Origin: Echinococcus granulosus
Lineage: Eukaryota > Platyhelminthes > Cestoda > Cyclophyllidea > Taeniidae
Direction of reading: 5' to 3'
NCBI RefSeq assembly: GCF_000524195.1
Contig: NW_020170464.1
Coordinates: 5,386-69,385 of the forward strand
DNA length: 64,000 bases
The position numbers and the translations under genes were made by a program. Below the pieces are notes generated by a model. The model was not told the origin of the DNA. It saw only the letters and a list, made by a program, of their open reading frames with translations, and ran no database searches. Below, piece after piece: positions 24,501 to 36,500 of this stretch; the stretch's first letter is position 1; every line of letters starts with the position of its first letter.

Positions 24501-27500
24501 CACCCACCACTCGGGCAGGTCGGAGGATCGTTGGCAAAGTGTCAAACGCTCCTCCAGATGTTCGTGTGTGAGGATGGTGTTACGAATGCGATTGAGCAGC
24601 TTGATCCGTGAAAGAGTACGCGTTGCACGCTCCTCAGAGATGGGCGCCACGGGTATCACCTCATCGGCGGGGCAGGAGCCGTAAGTCGTGGTCGTTGGCA
24701 GCGAACACACTGGCGCTGGCATACCTACAGATAAGAAGTGAGTGAGAGAGATTGCGAGGTCTTAATCAGCAGATCATTAAAACCGAGGCAGGAAAGGCTA
24801 TTTTTGCAGGTACGCGAACAGGTACGCACGCGCGCGGGGAGGGTGGAGAGACGGGGGAGGAAGACGAGTTATCCTATCACCTTCTCCTCTCATGTTTGCA
24901 TCCTGCGATGATGAATAAATGTTGGCTTACAGGCACGCTTACATTGGGAGGGACACGTACGCACAAAGCAACCGACTGCCTAGCCGACCAACCAACAGAA
25001 AATTTGGTTTCAATAAAGGACACAACGGGCCATAGATGCATTCACGCAGGTAGCGTGCGCGCACAGGCACGCGATGTAAGGATGTGTGAGATAATTTCGA
25101 ATACTAAATGCACGCACGGCGTGCGTTTATGAAAGGGAATAAGCGAGATTTAGCCAGCTAACTAGTAGGCGAACTAGCGAGTAAGCGAGCAAGATTGAAA
25201 GGTAGATGATGATGCGTGCGTGTGTGTGCGCGCAGGTGTGCGGACGTGGGTGTCCGGTCGGACGGACAACGGAGGAATGAGATTGATTTCGCCCAACGCA
25301 AACACACGCACGCAGAGAGCGTGTAGTTTTATAACAAAAGTTTTTCAAACGCCTGCCTGCTCAGCACGATAGGTGGTGGTGGCAGTGGCGGCAGTGCAAA
25401 GGATAGCAGCGCGAGCGCATGAAGGCCTGCTCATAGCAAACACGCTACTAGCACACACGCACGCACGCGCCCACCGAATTGAGGAGCCAATTAACGATGG
25501 CTTGAGTGAATAAAGTGAGGAGTGAAAAAGAGGACTGATCAATGCCCCCTGTATTTGTATACACACACACTACACAAGCTCGGAGCCTGTGAGTCAAGAA
25601 ACTACCAACCACTACCTACACGTACACACTTGGGATAGTGGAGGAATTTAAGAAACCAAGTGTGTGCCGGCATCAAACATGGTGATGGACCTGAATACAT
25701 AAGCGGAGGGAGGGGGCGGTGTGATGATACTGGCAACAATAGTAGCAACGTGAACAAATTAACACTTCGTGCCCAGCGGGACGAGCTACAATCAATGGCC
25801 AGGCCATCCCAACAGTGACAGCAACTGCAACGACCACACTGTTAGTGGTAGCGGTGGTAGCGATGATGATGGCTGTGATTTAAAGACAGGCCCGCTTGCA
25901 TGCCCGCACAGATATATGGCGTGCACACAGTGGCGGGAAAGGTGGCTGCATTACACCAAGGTGCTATTCATTTGCGAAGATGGGTGAAGAGTAGCTACAC
26001 CCCAAGCATCGAGGTAAAGAGGGAACGAGGTATTCGTGGTAGTCTGCACATGCGCGTGGCGTCATCAGACACGCACACAGGACGGTGGTGAGTCACAAGT
26101 ACCAGAGGCTGAGGTAAGGGTGTATTGGCGGGAGGCGCAGCCTATTAGAGGAAAGTAGCAGTCACAGAAGCTGTGGCCATTTCGACGAGTGACTGGGTGA
26201 ATGCCATGGATGAAAAAGGGACAAATTCGGTCGAACAGAGAAAGATGCATCTAGACGCCACATGACTCATTAAAATGAGGTCCAACTAGTTTGGAAACCC
26301 CTACACGTTCAAATGGAAGCATGAAAATGCAAACACGAGAGGGCAAAAATGGGGGGAGATGAATAATCCAAGCCACCCCATCAGTCACAACATAGACAAT
26401 ACATAGCGCACCATCAATGGTGTCTTTTGAAATTACATTCCATTGGTGGTAAAGGCGGTAACTAGATCCCGAGAATTACAGCCCAAAAGTCAAATCCAAT
26501 GCCCATCAACACAGCCTTTCTACCTTAAAGCATTTACCATCGGTGTCACACGCGGGTGACATGTCCATTATTAATTTTTGTTTGAGTTTAAAACGTTAAA
26601 ATAGATGGAGAACATTCAGGGTTCGAGGGCGATTACATTGGTTTTTTTCTAGACAGCATAGATTTATCAGAAAATAAAACATTTGAACTGTAGCAGTCTG
26701 CTTTCCTCAACTTCTTAGATCTTTGTAGACAGATCTATATTGTATTGATGAAATGTTGGCGGAATTCTAACTACTGCTAAGATATTAGATTGTATTGAAG
26801 CTTTCACCTCGAACTCCCAAAAGAGAGGTTTATTTACAGAAGCAAGTTCATCTTTCAAGGAAAATTTTCTTAACCCAACTTCCCAGATATCAGACGCATT
26901 CATCATACAGGCGTTGGGCCAAATCTCAGGTCATGACCCCTGGGGATACTCAGTTCCAGAGGTAGACCAACCCTCCAAAGTTGGTGTTAAGACATCGTTC
27001 AGTACTATCCCACGGACTGTTTTGAAATCTCGCCTTTGAAGCCGTCACATAAAGGCATAATCGAAATCTGAAAAGCCCATTCAAAATGGCAATCATGACG
27101 CATCTTCACGATAGCGAAACCCAACATCGAACAGTCAACACAAATGTGCAATTCCATGAAATTACCAGGAGGTGTAAGACCCCTTGTGGAAAAATTGACC
27201 CACATAAGCCGGTTGAAACCGTGCACACAAACGCGAGTACACAAATGCACTAATTAGGTCGACTTCATTAGGAGCCGTTTTTTCACACATGACTGATGAA
27301 ATAGGAGAGGTAGAAAGAGGCCCACCTTCTGGAAGAGGCTCATTGCAGACGCGATGGCACATGGTGAGGAATGAATTGTAGTATTCAGTGATAGCTTGAT
27401 CAGACTTCTTCGAGAGGTTTGCAAGCACCTTGAAGTTAGTCCAATTGTAGCCTATAAACACACGACCACCACCTGGTCGTCGCGATGAGGTTGGTGAGTG

Positions 27501-30500
27501 GGGAGGGCTGCGGAGTACTTGCTCCACTCCAAAACTTGAAACCACACGGTAGAAATCGGCCTCCTCTCGGCGAGACCACTTTCTGTAACAGCAAGAGGGT
27601 TATGATCTGTCTTTGTTAGTCAGAAAAAAAAACGACAAAATAAAAATCGGTCTACATGATCCGTTGCTCTAAGTACGGCTGTGTAGTAACGGAGGGAATG
27701 CATTCGGAACGAAGATTATGCACCGACTCCAGTTCGACCTGCGCTCGAACCCGCTGAAAGTAGGCGATGAGCTTCCGCATACGACTATTAAGATCGACCA
27801 CAGCTGGGAAGAGGAGGAGGGGTGGGGGAAGCTGCGTCTCGGTCTCAACCTCGCCCACCTCCGCTTTCGTCACCTCACTTTTCGGTCTTGAGGTGACGGC
27901 AGTAATGTCGTCAGTAGCAATAGTCAATATCTTCTCGTCATCATCTTCCTCCTCCGTCTCCTCCGGCCTCATCGTCGGCTCTGAGTCTCCGCCTTCCTCC
28001 TGTTCCTCCGATTTTATCTTGATGCCTGCAACACCCTTAAGAGTACCGATTGTGGAAGGGATTGGAATGGTGGGCGCGTTGGAACCATAGACACGGCGAT
28101 AGAAGCAGAAGGCGGGATCATCACGAATTGCAAAGTACTTCTCCCATCCGTGTTTGAAAACGCCAAGGAGAAGACACTTGTCGCAACATGAGTCCCACCA
28201 ATCTGCTGGCACGTCGGCATCCAGAGCTTCGAGAGAAAGTGAAGGCTTTAAGAAACAGACCCAAATTAGCTGAAGAATGAGTTGATGGAGCAGAAATTAC
28301 ACACCTTTGAGAGGGGGAAGACTTTCTGCTAATTGTGTGAAAACAGAGTGGTCAAGGGATCCATCACAGAGACCGTCCGCATGTTCCAGACCGACAATTT
28401 CCGTGTGGAGGAAGTAAAGGGTGTAGACCCTCGCCAACAAACGACCTCCAGCTCGCACCAAGTGACGTTTGAAAGAGTCACTCGTAATCCCAAAGTCAAC
28501 TTGATCCAAATCCTCCTCTCTTTTGGAGACATCCTGTGTGTGGTCTTCCTGTTTCGGAGTGTCCGCAGTAGAAGCAGGATCCATGTCAAAGTTGAGCATA
28601 GTTGGAGTAGTGGGAGTGCTTGGATCATTTGGAGAATCCGTCCCAAGACCTCCTATTCTCAATCCGGCTCGCCTGCCACGTCGAACCACAAAACCACAAC
28701 CACTAGTGGTAGAACTGATACCTCCAGGTCCCCTCAACGACACCTCACTGTTGGAAGCCTTTAAAGATTGAACTACATCTGCGATAGTCCGAAGACCATT
28801 CACATCGACGGAATTTATCATTTCCATGACCACTGCACGCACTTTCGCATCCCCACCGCTAGTCAATGCCGGTGTTACCTTCAGAGCATAGCCAAGGATA
28901 CATCGAGCAATTCGCTGCATCTCCATCTCCGATATGACTCGCTTGAAGGGAAAGCAATCGATGGCATGGGCCCACCGTCCCCAACTCCACGTGAAGAGAC
29001 ATTTCTCCACCCGGAAGAGATCTACTCGATCAATAGACTCCCCAATACCCTCCTCGTTTCGACGGGACTTCTTGCTCTTCTTGTGCTTCGGCTTAGACGA
29101 GGGGACAATGTTGCCAATGGTGGTTCCGCTAGCCCTGGAGTCTCCACCGTCGTCGTCAGCACAAGAACTCTCGCCTGAGCTGTTTTCGCCGTCAGTGGAC
29201 TCAGCGTTGCTGCCCCCGCCGTTGTTGCCGTTGGGTAGACGCGAGGCGCATTGCGAGTGCGTCAGGCTGCTGCTCGACTGCTGTTCATTCAGTTCGGCCG
29301 TGTAGCGATGCGTTTGACGACGCTGGCGTGGTGTTGTCATTATCAGATCCTTTAAAAATCGGAACATATGAACAATTACACGCAAAGTTGATGCATCATT
29401 AGGTATGAAATGTTCGACCTACAACAGTTACTATGATGGAACATCAAGGGACACTTCCGTCTGTAATCCACCCAAAAACTGCAATAATTGAACTTTGCGA
29501 CTTGATTATCAATTTTTACTGGTCCAACAGCATTAGACTATTTTAAAAAAAGAGCAGAAGCAAGAAATTGGAAGGAATGGACAGAAGTCAAAAACTGGTA
29601 ATGTCTTCACTCTAACAGCGTGAAAGCAACCAGAAACGCTTAACCGTACAGAGAATTTGATCTGAGGCTATGACAAGCTTTAAATCAAGCAAAGTGAAAG
29701 ATACCAGTTGTCTCAGGTAAAGCGCCATTCACCAGCTGCAACTGTAAGGAAGGCCAACCCAAATGAACAATTCTGATCCTACTGGTCGGACACCCTAACT
29801 GCTTACATTGCAGATGGTTGAAACTGTGAGGACTGGCTACAAAAAAGTCATCAAGACACTGCCAACTTTTGGCAAGCCTCCAGTTCCGAGGTCTGCACAA
29901 TAACCGCCAGTGGTGCAAGACTAGATTTCACTGAACTGAAAGAGACTTGACAGTAATATCTCAAGTGAATCTCTCCCAATGCATTCATTCAAGAAGTCCA
30001 ACCAAATCCACCACAAACCACTGGGAATGAAGTAGGTGTCACCGTATCGTCGTTTCTGGCTCGCGTTTGACTAGGATTCGTGATAACTGAAGTAGGTAAC
30101 CGTATAAAGCATCGGGCTGGTGCTCAGAAGAGCTCTGTGGCAAAACGGTACTTTTGTTTGTACATTGAATTATGCAGAACCTTAAGTCTCCACTTTTTAA
30201 TCACCATCTTTGATGCCATGATGACCCATCCAAGCTCATGTTCACCCACCGCTTTTGTGGGCAAATCATAAACTCACTTCCAGACTAGTGCAGCCTAGAG
30301 GGATAACTCAGGGCCCTGTATTATTATTTAAACAATTCAAAACGGCCCAAAAGCGACTTAGCTGGGAAAAGTCGACGTAAAAATAATGTACAAGACGCTC
30401 GAAAATGAGGTGTCTTGAAACCCCCCCCCCTTCATTGCTATCATGGGGAGAAAGATAAATTATGGGGAAAAAAAACAATAAATCTGACTTCTTTTTACAA

Positions 30501-33500
30501 AGCATTTTGGCACGATGGTCAAATAGTGACAAATCACACTGCCAAGTCAAAGGCCCATCAAAAATCAACGGTGCCCACTTAATAGTCCACTCTCGAGTCG
30601 GCACAATTCTTTACAACTTATTATGATATCTAACGTAACTGGATAAAATTATGAGTTAAGGAATCTTGCGATAACAATGCTACATTCAAGAATCGGCTAT
30701 TCCCCAATCAAACCCCCAAGCTTTTCATGGTACGACACTAGTCTTTATGAATTTGCCTAAATTTAGTAAATGGATTGAAATTGGACGCCTCATGCTCAAT
30801 GACGAAGTTACCTCGAATTCCAGGCCAACTTCTTCCACACCAGCCTTTTTGGCCCATTTCTGCCAGAAGTCGGGATCATCCAACGCGATGTCGTTTCGAT
30901 TATCAGAGATGGAGAAAGTGGCCTAGGAAAAAGGTATGTAGGTCAGATCTCATCAACAGATTCACCAGTCACACGATGAACACAGTACCTTTGAGAAGGT
31001 CGAATTCTTTTCTCCCTGTTCCAGTTGTACAACATGAGATCGTGATTGGAGAATTTGGTCGATGTCCTCTTCACAAAAGTCATCACCAGCCTTATCATCA
31101 TCCATGAGGGCGCCATAAGCACCCTTCTTGAGAAGTTCCTCCACCTCTTTCTTGCTCAACTGTGCTTGTCTGGCGTGAGCACCAGTTGATTGGAGAACTG
31201 CCTTGTCCAGACCCAACTTCAACGACGCTCGATCGAACATCTCCCGCTCATAGGTATTGCGTGTGATGAGACGGTAGACTTTTACCATTTTCTGCTGACC
31301 GATACGGTGGCAGCGTGCCTGAGCTTGAAGATCATTTTGTGGATTCCAGTCGGAATCATAGATTATCACTACATCAGCCGCTGTTAGATTAATGCCTAAA
31401 CCTCCAGCTTTGGTGCACAACAGAAAGACGAACTTATCGGGATCTGGAGAAAAGATATAAAAACATCGATTTCAAGGTTTGCGCGATGGAGACTGGGTGG
31501 GATTCTGCAAATTTTAGTGTTGAAGGACGCAGTATTCGTAGCGTATCCTCAGAGGTCAATTTTAAAACGTCCTCATAAACCAACCACAAGTTATAGCTGC
31601 CAAAAAAACAAATTGTGTAACCTATATCTGCTACATCATAGCCATATGGCCCCATTTATCAAACCACTGTGATCTAAACTAGGTTGGTTTAACCTTAAGA
31701 ACAAACAGCCCAATTTAGTTAGCACTGCGTCAATTAAAAATGACGTAAAGGTAGGTAACCTGGATGTTACACCGAGGAGTTAGCTATTTAAGAATAGAAC
31801 TTTCATGGAGCGTAAGCAACCCAAACGCAATCGGGGATGACCCAGAAAACAGAGAGAAAAGGTATGCTGTCTTCACTAACGCAGACAACAACCACAAAAT
31901 TCTCTCCAAATTTCATCATCAAATCATTTGTGTTTGATAATTATTTCTCCGTGGTAGCCAAAAAAGCATCCTTACTGGTCGAAACTAGAAATGTGGAGTT
32001 AATTCAAATCATCTGCCGCCACGCCTTAGCTCCGAAAACTATTGTCAACCCCTGGATTTAAAGTTCCTTACTGCTCCCTTACAAGTGACCCGGACAGAGC
32101 AGTGACCGATCTTACACTTTCATGATCATTTCAGCAGACCCAATCTCCAGCATGATCACAATTACCAGGGGCTCATTGATATCGACTGTTGAAGGTTGCC
32201 TGAAAAATTTCGTAGCTTTAATCATAACGAAATGTGTTTTTTACCAATGTTCATGCAATGATACGCGCTAAAGGTTGTAAAAGAACCACTGACGTCTAGC
32301 AGACACGTGTATTCTTTTTGAAAGGTGGGCTTACCCTCAAATAAACATGCAAATCAAATTGACAAACACAGTAAGAGCCCAAAGCAAGTTAAAATGGAAT
32401 GGAGTCCAAACAAATTAATTAATTTCGCGGTGAGGATGCCAATGACTAAGCATACTTGTACACATTCATTTCTAATTAAATAACCACAAACACAAATCAG
32501 CCATGATCGACTAAATGAGAGACATTAAAGAGGTGCCAAATCACACAAACGACCAACCATTGCAGAAACGATCGATCGCCTCTTGCCGCAGCAGTCCATG
32601 GATGCGTCCATCAATGCGCTCAAAGCTGAAGCCCTGGTAGACCAGATAGTCCTCCAGAATGTCCAAAACACGAATCATCTGTGAGAAGACCAACACCTTG
32701 TGCCCACCGGCCTTCAGCTTTGGCAGCAGCTTGTGAATGAGCACTAGTTTGCCTGAAGCATTCAACATAACGTTGAACATTTGCTGCTCCTCATTGTAGG
32801 GTTTTGAGGGATCCGCTTCAGCCTGGGAGAAGAAAACGTCTGGAATAGCCCAACAAAACTCAGAATTTAAGGAAAATAGAAAGCTTTATCGCACCAGAAC
32901 TCGCTGTTCAGCAAGAATAGCCTCTTCAGCCCCTTTGATAAGAAAAGGATGGTTACAGCACTTCCGAAGTTCCATCATCACATTCATGAGGTTTGGCATG
33001 TTAGAAGCCGTAGTGCCTTTGCAGAGAAAGGTGAAATTTCGCTCCATTATCGCCCGATAGTACTTCTTTTGAAGATTTGTCAGTTCCACCTAAAGGACAT
33101 GGTGTTTGTCAATAAGCTGTCCTCAATTACTGACCTATTAGTAGACATTACCTCGATGATGGTTTCCTCTTTGGGAGCAAGACCCTTTTCTACGTCTTCC
33201 TTCAACCGTCGAAGCATCATGGGCTTGAGAAGGGTCTTCAAATCTTCCACCTGTTGTTCTGTCTTCAGCTCACCAAACTCCGCCAAGAATGTGGAAGCAC
33301 AAGCAAACCGTTCCGGTTCAAGGAAGTTTAAGAGACCAAATAACTCCTCCACGTTGTTCTGCAATGGTGTTCCCGTCAACAGCACTCGATGGTCCTGTAA
33401 GGGAACAATGAATCCAAAATTAACCACCCACAGCTAATTAGAAGAGCCTTCTCAATTAAGCTGATAATCATGATGATGGGTGCCGCTTCTGTGCGTTGGT

Positions 33501-36500
33501 CTTGCAAATACACAAACCCAATGTTGACAGTAACGTGCACAAACAAGCCTCTAATATGCGTTTGTGTATGCATGTGCCAAAAAAACCCGAGAGCACTCAC
33601 CAGATCGAGATAACGCAGCCCCTCACCAAGTTTGCACTTTTTATTCTTTAGTCGGTGCGCCTCGTCAATGATGGCCACAGCCCAGTGCATCTTGCCGAAA
33701 AACTCGATGTCCGACATAAGTACCTCGAAAGTGGTGATAAGAGCATTGAATTTGTAGACATCGTGACGGTACTGGGAACTGAAGAGGTTGTTACTGGCGA
33801 CTGATAGAGCGGCGACAGAACCACCGGCGGCTTTCTTCCGATGGTAGAAAAGCTCGTACTCCTGAATCATGCTCCGACTGACCGCACTGCCGTGGTAGAC
33901 AATGGTGTTGAGGTCCGACCAGTTTTCGAATTCACGTTGCCAATTGCCCACAGTGGAGAGAGGCACAATGATAAGGAAAGGTCCGGCAACGCCAGCTTTG
34001 ATCACTTCCAAGAGGAAAGCTATGGACTGGACCGTTTTGCCCAAACCCATCTCGTCAGCCAGAATACAGTTTCGTTTGTTATACCAGCAGAAGGACAGCC
34101 AGTTAACTCCCTCAACTTGGTATTCACGTAACCGGTTGTCGTTGCGATATACCTCGTCCTCAGTGATTGGACGCCACACGGAGGGGTCCGGTCGAATAAT
34201 CTATTCCATAAAAAAAAAAACAGCGTAAAAACATGTATCATTAGCTTTAACCGTGTGAAAGACATTTAACATACCTTGTGATTGCTATCACGAATAACGG
34301 GAGGGTTCTTAGGTGGATTCCTAATGCGCATGTACTCCCTGACTTTGGCAGGGTCAACATCTTCAGCTAGCTCCCAAGTAGCGTCTTCATAAGGCAAAGA
34401 TCGCCACTTTACGAGGTAGTAAGTGACTGTTGCAGGTTGTTCATCATTCAGGGTTGGAGCTTCGTCTTGCGTCTCGGATTCAGCAGTGTCAGGGGTGTCC
34501 GCGTTCGTGGTTGCCACTTCATCTTCCAACCCCTCCCCTTGTGTCCGGGACCTTGGTGGTCGACCACGCTTCTTCCGACTCCTTTGCTGACCCTGGGGAC
34601 GCTTGATTGTCCCATCAGGATTGAGAACATCGTCGGTGACAATATCCCCACTGACGCGATCGTAGATGCGGATGTCGAGAACACGATCTACCTCCACATA
34701 ATCGGGATTGAAGAGTACCGTCGTGCCATCGTCATCGTCCGCGCTTGGCGGTGGAAGGGGTTCCGTGCCGTTCTTGGCTAAGAACTTTTTTAATTTCGTC
34801 GCGATACGCGGGTCTGCGATCTCATCCAGAGCCTTCCACTCACAATGCATGTAAGAGCTGATGAAGAAGATAAAAGATTGAAAAATGCTTATTTGCAAGC
34901 ACTGAATGTGTTAGTAATGCTGTAGAAACTCACAATCCCTTATATTTTAGGTAAAACTCTTCAACTTGCTCCTCCTCTTCCTCTTCTTCCTCCACCTCTG
35001 CCTTTTCCTGATGTTGCTGATCTCTATCCATTCGATGCTCTGCCTCCTTTACTTTCCCATCATCCTTTTTAACGGAGGGATTCATTTCACGCATATCAGG
35101 ATTTGGATGGTCCCTCTTTGGAGAAACACACCTTTGGCCCTTCTGCAGTTTCTTCACGGGTCGTGTTGACATCCGATGCCCGAGAATTTTCTCAACCACC
35201 TTCACGACAACAAAATCAGCGCCCTTGGAAAGAAAATGGGAATGATTACCATCGAAGAGAAGAAAAGCCCAAATTTATTCCACTCACAGATCGCCTTCCA
35301 GAACCCTCCACGGTCTCATTGTCAGACGCATCGGCTGAATCGCCTCCTTCACCGTCGCCATCGTCCGATAGACCGAAATCGACACTATCGATGGTGTACT
35401 TCTTTCGATCCGTCCCTCGTCTGCCTGACCGTCGAGCCTAAAAAACTCGAGTAATGAGCAAATCACCAACGTATTGAGAGAAGTCAAAGGGGAACTCACA
35501 GAGGAATCAAGGGAATTTTCATCATCGAGTTGGGAATTAATACTGTGTGAGGAGGCGACTGGATGGAGAGCAGCACGTGATGAGCACCCACCACCATCAT
35601 CATCCGAATCCGAACCGTCTGACTCGTCACCATAATGGTATGCTCCGCGTCGCTTTTTCTTCATCAAAGATTTCAAAGATCTGAACGGGCGACAAAAGTT
35701 ACCAAATTGAATTTTTGTTCAATCAAAATGAAAAACGATTAAAGACACACTTCTTCTTCTTCTTTGGTCGTGAAGCTCGCAGACGCGGTGGTGGCCTTGG
35801 ACGCTTCAAGAAAACCTCCGTAGTCTCCTCGGTAGTTGTCGTCGTAGTTGCAGTAACCGATTCCTCGTCCACTTCAGTTAAGGCCACCGAAGCAGCCATT
35901 GTATCCTCGTCATCATCACCTTCCAATATCATGGAAGCCTTAGCCTCAGAAAAACTTGATTTATCCAAATCCTCAGCCTCAATCCCCCGTTTATTAGCAT
36001 CCAAATCGTAGTTCACTACAGCCTTCGAAGGCACCGTCTTCCGGCGTGAACGCTTCGCACCACTGGAGGGCAGGGGACTACCTCTCCGCCTCCCTGTGCT
36101 ACCAGTCGCTTTAAAGGGCCTTTTTTTCTCCGTAATAGAGGGGGGTAGTTTTGAAGGATCCGCATCACCCTTGCCTTCCGACTGTTCCATCTTACGTTTG
36201 CGTCCGCGTAGTCGCTTCTGTGGGCTCCTGTCAGCTTCGAGATTGGACTTGGATAGACCAGGAATTACATTTTCACTAGGTACTGGCTGCTCCGCGCTGC
36301 AGAGTCCCGTTGGCTTAATTTCCTCCATCAAATCCTCTCCCACCTCTGACGGCTCTTTCGGAAGGATTGGAGGTAGGTTATCGTTGCTGGAAGATGCTGG
36401 AGGACTTCGAAGTGGAAGGGGTGATTTCAGACTTGGTGGTTGAGGGCTACCCTCGGGTACCTATTGGTAGAAAATGCCAAACAAAAGTGTTGGCGCGACT

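Noticed and set aside
33376..34179. A 267-codon reading that runs past the DEAH exon into 33376-33600
   Set aside because: The extension past the donor at 33600 departs from the conserved helicase sequence, which resumes exactly at 33394; it is intron read-through.
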